Shown here piece by piece: positions 6,772 to 9,486 of a stretch of DNA of 9,486 nucleotides. The position numbers and the translations under genes were made by a program. Source of the stretch: Burkholderiales bacterium (GTDB taxonomy: Bacteria; Pseudomonadota; Gammaproteobacteria; Burkholderiales; Burkholderiaceae_D); the NCBI GenBank assembly GCA_005800405.1, contig SYFN01000239.1, positions 1-9,486 on the forward strand, given 5' to 3'. Within the stretch, counting starts at the first letter, position 1, and every line of letters begins with the position of its first letter. The notes under the pieces were generated by a model, which did no database searches, was not told where the DNA came from, and worked only from the letters and a program-made list of their open reading frames with translations.

Positions 6772-6800
6772 TTGACGCAGCGGCGATGATTGCGTAGTCT
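6772..6800 (+). promoter_or_regulatory. Possible sigma70 promoter of the OCD-family gene
   Basis: TTGACG (6772-6777) and TAGTCT (6795-6800) are separated by exactly 17 bp. The -35 matches 5/6 of the consensus, the -10 only 3/6. Transcription would begin near 6807, about 22 nt before the ATG at 6829. It lies back to back with the candidate dacB promoter. Confidence 0.35.
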
Positions 6801-6828
6801 CGTGCATCGACATCCACTCAGCCGCACC

Positions 6829-7809
6829 ATGATTCCTTTTTTTAGCAGCGAACAGATTCAGCAGGCGCTGCCCTTCGCAACGCTGATATCGGCCATGCGC
6901 AAGGCATTTGGCGACACCATACGAGCGCCACGCCGGCATGTGCATTCCTTATCAGATACCGGATCATCTACCCTGCTACTGATGCCTGTTTGGCAGGCCA
7001 ATGCGCATCTGGGCGTCAAGCTGGTGACGGTCGTGCCCGAGAATCGGGCGCGTCAACTGCCCACCGTGCAGTCGCTGTTCATTTTGCTCGATACAACGAC
7101 AGGCACACCGCTGGCCCTCATGGACGGCGAAGAACTCACGCTCCGCCGCACCGCAGCAGCATCGGCGCTCGCTTCGACCTACTTGGCGCGACCCGATAGT
7201 GAACATCTGCTCATGGTCGGCACCGGACAACTGGCACCCTATATGGCTGCAGCCCACTGTGCGGTTTGCGATATTCGTCGTGTCTCGGTATGGGGGCGTG
7301 ATCTGCAGAAGGCGCGAATGATCGTCAAAAAATGTCAGGCACTGGGCTTACCGACATCGATTACCATCGATGTCGCACAAGATCTTGGCGCAGCATCAAT
7401 GACTGCTGACCTGATCAGTTGCGCTACTACCAGCAGGCAGGCTTTGCTTCAATCGATCTCGGTACGGCCTGGCACGCATATCGATCTGGTGGGTGGTTTC
7501 AAGCCGGACATGCGCGAAGCAGATGACAGGCTGATGTCTACCGCGCGGTTATTTGTTGATACCTTCGATGGCGCACTGGCAGAGGCTGGCGACTTGGTGC
7601 AGCCCATGCAATCAGGTCTGATTACGCGCGCATCGGTGCTCGCCGAACTGGCCGACTTGGCCAGTGGCCGTCATGTCGGGCGCGGTCATGCGCAGGAAAT
7701 CACACTATTCAAATCAGTGGGCACAGCCATCGAAGATTGGTGCGCAGCCAACCTGGTGTGGCAGCACTTCGAGTCCCAGCCGTCACAGTCGGCAAACGAT
7801 CAGGACTAA
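6829..7809 (+). CDS. Ornithine cyclodeaminase / mu-crystallin family protein
   Basis: This is an NAD(P)-binding enzyme of the OCD/mu-crystallin family. Members include ornithine cyclodeaminase, alanine dehydrogenase and pyrroline-2-carboxylate reductase, so the reaction is not settled. From the ATG at 6829 it has 326 aa, the normal length. A TTG-started longer form (6790) is unlikely because MIPFFSSEQIQQAL is the usual opening. Visible motifs are APRRHVH (33-39), GVKLVTVVPEN (62-72) with the conserved Lys64, LPTVQSLFILLDTTTGTPLALMDG (77-100), the LRRTAAASALAS segment (105-116), Rossmann glycine motif VGTGQLAPYM (130-139), VSVWGRD (152-158), IDLVGGFKPDMREAD (218-232) and TLFKSVGTAIED (292-303). 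GGFKPDMREAD differs from the GGDCPGKTEL I recall for true ornithine cyclodeaminase. This favours a reductase/dehydrogenase subgroup. Its stop overlaps the pirin stop by 4 nt. Confidence 0.88.
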   Translation: MIPFFSSEQIQQALPFATLISAMRKAFGDTIRAPRRHVHSLSDTGSSTLLLMPVWQANAHLGVKLVTVVPENRARQLPTVQSLFILLDTTTGTPLALMDGEELTLRRTAAASALASTYLARPDSEHLLMVGTGQLAPYMAAAHCAVCDIRRVSVWGRDLQKARMIVKKCQALGLPTSITIDVAQDLGAASMTADLISCATTSRQALLQSISVRPGTHIDLVGGFKPDMREADDRLMSTARLFVDTFDGALAEAGDLVQPMQSGLITRASVLAELADLASGRHVGRGHAQEITLFKSVGTAIEDWCAANLVWQHFESQPSQSANDQD

Positions 7810-8699
7810 TCAGCAGGTTTCAAATTGTCCGGCAAGGGAATCCATTCAGTCTCCTCCGGCACGGGTGCAAAACGCTGCGCTATCCAGTCACGCTTGGCCT
7901 GCTCAATGCGCTCTTCACTGCTCGCGACAAAATTCCACACCAGATGTCGCGGCCCATCCATAGGCTCACCACCGAGAAGCATGACCGTCGCACCCGAGCT
8001 GCCTGCGGTCACGGTGACAGGATGATGCGGCTTCAGGACCAGCAGCTGGCCCGCATTGAAGCTGCCGTCACGACCCAAGTCCAGATCGCCGCTGGCAATA
8101 TAGATCGCCTGTTCTTCGTACTCTGCAGGTATCAGCTGGTTCGCGCCGGCAGACAAAGTTAGTTGCGCATAAAAAAGGGGCGAGCGCGTGGGCAGCGGCG
8201 AGTGCAAGCCAAGAAAACGGCCGGCAACCATGATCAGCTGTGCGCCCTCGCTCTCGGCCACGGGTAATTCGTCGGCTTTGAGGTGAGTGAAGTCTGGTTC
8301 GCATTCTTCATCAGCCCGTGGCAGCGCCACCCAGCATTGCAATCCATACAGTGACGAGAGCGAACCGCGCTGGTGATGATCGCTGCGCTCGGAGTGCACG
8401 ATGCCTCGCCCTGCGGTCATCCAGTTGACTTCACCGGGCCGTATCGCCTGCACCGTACCGAGGCTATCGCGATGCAGGATCTCACCCTCGAACAGCCAAG
8501 TCACCGTTGCAAGACCGATGTGTGGATGCGGACGCACATCCAGACCGGTACCGGGCTTGAGGACGTTGGGGCCCATTTGATCGAGAAAGACGAAGGGCCC
8601 CACCATGCGCCGATCCACGGCAGGCAAGGCGCGGCGAACCTCAAATCCATCACCAAGATCGCGGGTACGGGGAATGATCAATGTCTCGATCGCGCTCAT
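7806..8699 (-). CDS. Pirin family protein
   Basis: Pirins are bicupin metal proteins. Some bacterial and human members show quercetin dioxygenase activity or act as redox-dependent cofactors; the role here is unknown. The 297-aa protein has the N-terminal cupin with metal ligands in RPHPHIGLATVTWLFEG (56-72), with His58 and His60, and in GRGIVHSER (97-105), with His102 and Glu104. These correspond to the three His and one Glu of characterised pirins. GPFVFLDQMGP (34-44) and EVNWMTAGRG (90-99) are further signatures. The C-terminal cupin holds GEPMDGPRHLVWNFVASSEERIEQAKRDW-like features around 243-272. The ATG (complement 8697-8699) has AAGGA 8 nt upstream (complement 8708-8712). It converges with the OCD-family gene and diverges from groES. 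Confidence 0.93.
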   Translation of the reverse strand: MSAIETLIIPRTRDLGDGFEVRRALPAVDRRMVGPFVFLDQMGPNVLKPGTGLDVRPHPHIGLATVTWLFEGEILHRDSLGTVQAIRPGEVNWMTAGRGIVHSERSDHHQRGSLSSLYGLQCWVALPRADEECEPDFTHLKADELPVAESEGAQLIMVAGRFLGLHSPLPTRSPLFYAQLTLSAGANQLIPAEYEEQAIYIASGDLDLGRDGSFNAGQLLVLKPHHPVTVTAGSSGATVMLLGGEPMDGPRHLVWNFVASSEERIEQAKRDWIAQRFAPVPEETEWIPLPDNLKPAD

Positions 8700-8880
8700 G
8701 CAAGTGATCCTTTTTATTTTTTGGGGGTTTTACTGCGGCTTTGGTGATCACTGATTCAAACACCTTTTTGATTTGATATCGCATCTGACTCTGGGGCTTG
8801 CACTGGCCAGTGAACGCAGCTGTGAATTATCAATTTAGTAATTTAATCAATCTTTGGACCGAAGTTTTCACGAACGGTTC
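8700..8880. other. Intergenic region between pirin and the groE promoter
   Basis: There is no gene here. Next to pirin lie its ribosome site (8708-8712) and runs of T and G (8711-8730). At 8744-8751 is the 8-bp palindrome GTGATCAC. The stretch 8825-8855 is strongly AT-rich (4 G/C in 31), with the direct repeat AATTTAGT/AATTTAAT (8832-8847). It lies about 60-90 bp upstream of the groE start point. I find no clear pirin promoter. Confidence 0.4.
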
Positions 8881-8909
8881 TTGAAAAAGCGACCACCCAT
8901 CCTTATACT
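8881..8909 (+). promoter_or_regulatory. Sigma70-type promoter of groESL
   Basis: TTGAAA (8881-8886) and TATACT (8904-8909) are spaced by the optimal 17 bp; each matches 5/6 of the sigma70 consensus. Transcription should begin near 8916, inside the CIRCE operator, leaving a leader of about 123 nt. CTTGAAA also resembles a sigma32 -35, but no CCCCAT-type -10 sits at the right distance. Heat induction is therefore more likely by release of HrcA. Confidence 0.8.
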
Positions 8910-8935
8910 TAGCACTCGCTGATGGCGAGTGCTAA
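8909..8935. promoter_or_regulatory. CIRCE operator (HrcA binding site)
   Basis: TTAGCACTC (8909-8917) and GAGTGCTAA (8927-8935) form a perfect 9-bp inverted repeat around a 9-nt spacer, exactly the CIRCE consensus. It is the operator of HrcA, the heat-shock repressor whose folding depends on GroEL. Its first base is the last base of the -10 box and it covers the predicted start point, so bound HrcA would block initiation. hrcA itself is not in the window. Confidence 0.97.
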
Positions 8936-8975
8936 CAGCGCGACCATCAAGAGTTTACAAAAGCAGGTTCCGGCG

Positions 8976-8992
8976 GTCAGCGAGTTGCTGAC
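8976..8992 (+). other. Hairpin in the groES leader
   Basis: GTCAGC (8976-8981) and GCTGAC (8987-8992) form a perfect 6-bp stem with a GAGTT loop in the predicted 5' untranslated region, 46 nt before the groES ATG. There is no T-run, so it is not a terminator. It may stabilise the mRNA or be incidental. Confidence 0.4.
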
Positions 8993-9027
8993 AATCGGAT
9001 CATCAATAAACGTAACCCATTGTTTTT

Positions 9028-9033
9028 AAGGAG
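9028..9033 (+). promoter_or_regulatory. Shine-Dalgarno site of groES
   Basis: AAGGAG lies 5 nt before the groES ATG at 9039. The extended motif AAGGAGTATC recurs in front of groEL (9390-9399), so the two genes share nearly the same ribosome site. Confidence 0.9.
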
Positions 9034-9038
9034 TATCT

Positions 9039-9326
9039 ATGAGCCTTCGTCCTTTGCACGACCGCGTCATCGTCGAGCGTCTCGAACAGGAAACCAAAAC
9101 CGCCTCCGGCATCGTTCTGCCAGACGCAGCCGCCGAGAAACCGGATCAGGGCAAAGTTGTCGCGGTAGGCAACGGCAAGATCCTCGAAGACGGGAAAGTC
9201 CGTCCCCTGGATGTGAAAGTCGGCGACAAAGTACTTTTTGGCAAATATTCCGGTCAGGCCGTGAAAGTGGACGGCAAAGAAGTCCTCGTCATGCGTGAGG
9301 ACGACATCATGGCCATCGTGCAGTAA
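9039..9326 (+). CDS. groES: Co-chaperonin GroES (Hsp10)
   Basis: GroES forms the seven-subunit lid that closes the GroEL cavity during ATP-driven protein folding in the cytoplasm. The 95-aa sequence has the complete family pattern: [16 protein letters not shown] (1-16), the mobile-loop region [13 protein letters not shown] (20-32) with the GroEL-contacting [18 protein letters not shown] (34-48), [27 protein letters not shown] (60-86) and the terminal REDDIMAIV (86-94). The roof-loop region around GKILEDGK (47-54) is normal. It is the first gene of the operon, under the CIRCE/sigma70 promoter, with groEL 76 nt downstream. Confidence 0.98.
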   Translation: MSLRPLHDRVIVERLEQETKTASGIVLPDAAAEKPDQGKVVAVGNGKILEDGKVRPLDVKVGDKVLFGKYSGQAVKVDGKEVLVMREDDIMAIVQ

Positions 9327-9402
9327 AGACATTCGGCAAACATCCACTCAAGCACCCGGCACCTACCCGGTTTGAATCTGAAATATCTGAAGGAGTATCA
9401 AC

Positions 9403-9486
9403 ATGGCAGCTAAAGATGTAGTTTTCGGCGACCTTGCCCGTGCAAAGATGGTTGAGGGCGTCAACATTCTGGCCAACGCAGTCAAG
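9403..9486 (+). CDS. groEL: Chaperonin GroEL (Hsp60), N-terminal fragment (runs off the right edge)
   Basis: Only the first 28 codons are present. They begin [16 protein letters not shown] and continue [12 protein letters not shown], the standard GroEL N-terminus from the equatorial ATPase domain. The full protein, about 545 aa, assembles into the double-ring folding chamber capped by GroES. The ATG at 9403 has AAGGAG (9390-9395) 7 nt upstream. No promoter or terminator is evident in the 76-nt gap after groES, so it is co-transcribed from the CIRCE-controlled promoter. Confidence 0.97.
   Translation, partial: MAAKDVVFGDLARAKMVEGVNILANAVK

Noticed and set aside
8744..8751. GTGATCAC palindrome upstream of pirin as a regulator site
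   Set aside because: It is only 8 bp with no second copy or longer symmetric flanks, and can occur by chance.
8880..8903. Sigma32 heat-shock promoter at groES
   Set aside because: CTTGAAA fits the -35, but the only CCCAT is about 10 nt away instead of 13-15. The sigma70 reading with a 17-bp spacer is far better.
9003..9347. Minus-strand frame opposite groES
   Set aside because: It is exactly antisense to groES, with no independent promoter or ribosome site.
1..9486. Mobile element, CRISPR array, toxin-antitoxin, defence or prophage genes
   Set aside because: No transposase, integrase, repeat array, phage-like protein or compositional break was seen. Every long gene belongs to a well-known chromosomal family.

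Overview
The window is an ordinary stretch of a proteobacterial chromosome, most likely a betaproteobacterium near the Burkholderiales. I infer this from the gene order NADP-malic enzyme / thiL / pgpA / pncC / pyrF, which I recall from that group, from the long 'type 2' PyrF, and from groESL controlled by a perfect CIRCE operator. Base composition is moderately GC-rich and even across the window. I cannot name a genus from sequence alone. I see no mobile element, tRNA, rRNA, CRISPR array or phage gene.

Layout. On the minus strand, 1-71 holds the first 23 codons of an NADP-dependent malic enzyme that runs off the left edge. Diverging from it on the plus strand is a compact run: thiL (thiamine-monophosphate kinase, last step to thiamine diphosphate), pgpA (phosphatidylglycerophosphatase A, overlapping thiL by one base), a 152-nt gap with a possible tiny ORF, pncC (NMN amidase of the CinA C-terminal family), and an alpha/beta hydrolase that starts directly after the pncC stop codon. 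The hydrolase carries every active-site residue I know for fluoroacetate dehalogenase. It converges on minus-strand pyrF across a 71-nt spacer with a REP-like perfect hairpin.

Further right, pyrF diverges from a ten-helix EamA/DMT-type transporter, which converges on minus-strand dacB (PBP4-type D-Ala-D-Ala carboxypeptidase with signal peptide). dacB diverges from an ornithine cyclodeaminase/mu-crystallin-family gene, whose end overlaps by 4 nt the end of a minus-strand pirin gene. At the right edge is the groES-groEL operon (groEL cut after 28 codons). Its promoter, CIRCE operator, untranslated leader and Shine-Dalgarno sites can all be read directly.

The genes do not form one pathway. They are mostly housekeeping functions: thiamine cofactor, phospholipid, NAD salvage, pyrimidine, cell wall and protein folding. 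The less standard genes are the dehalogenase-like hydrolase, the OCD-family enzyme, the transporter and pirin. I found no convincing new multi-gene system. The observations most worth following are the hydrolase active site, the groE control region and the short ORF in front of pncC.
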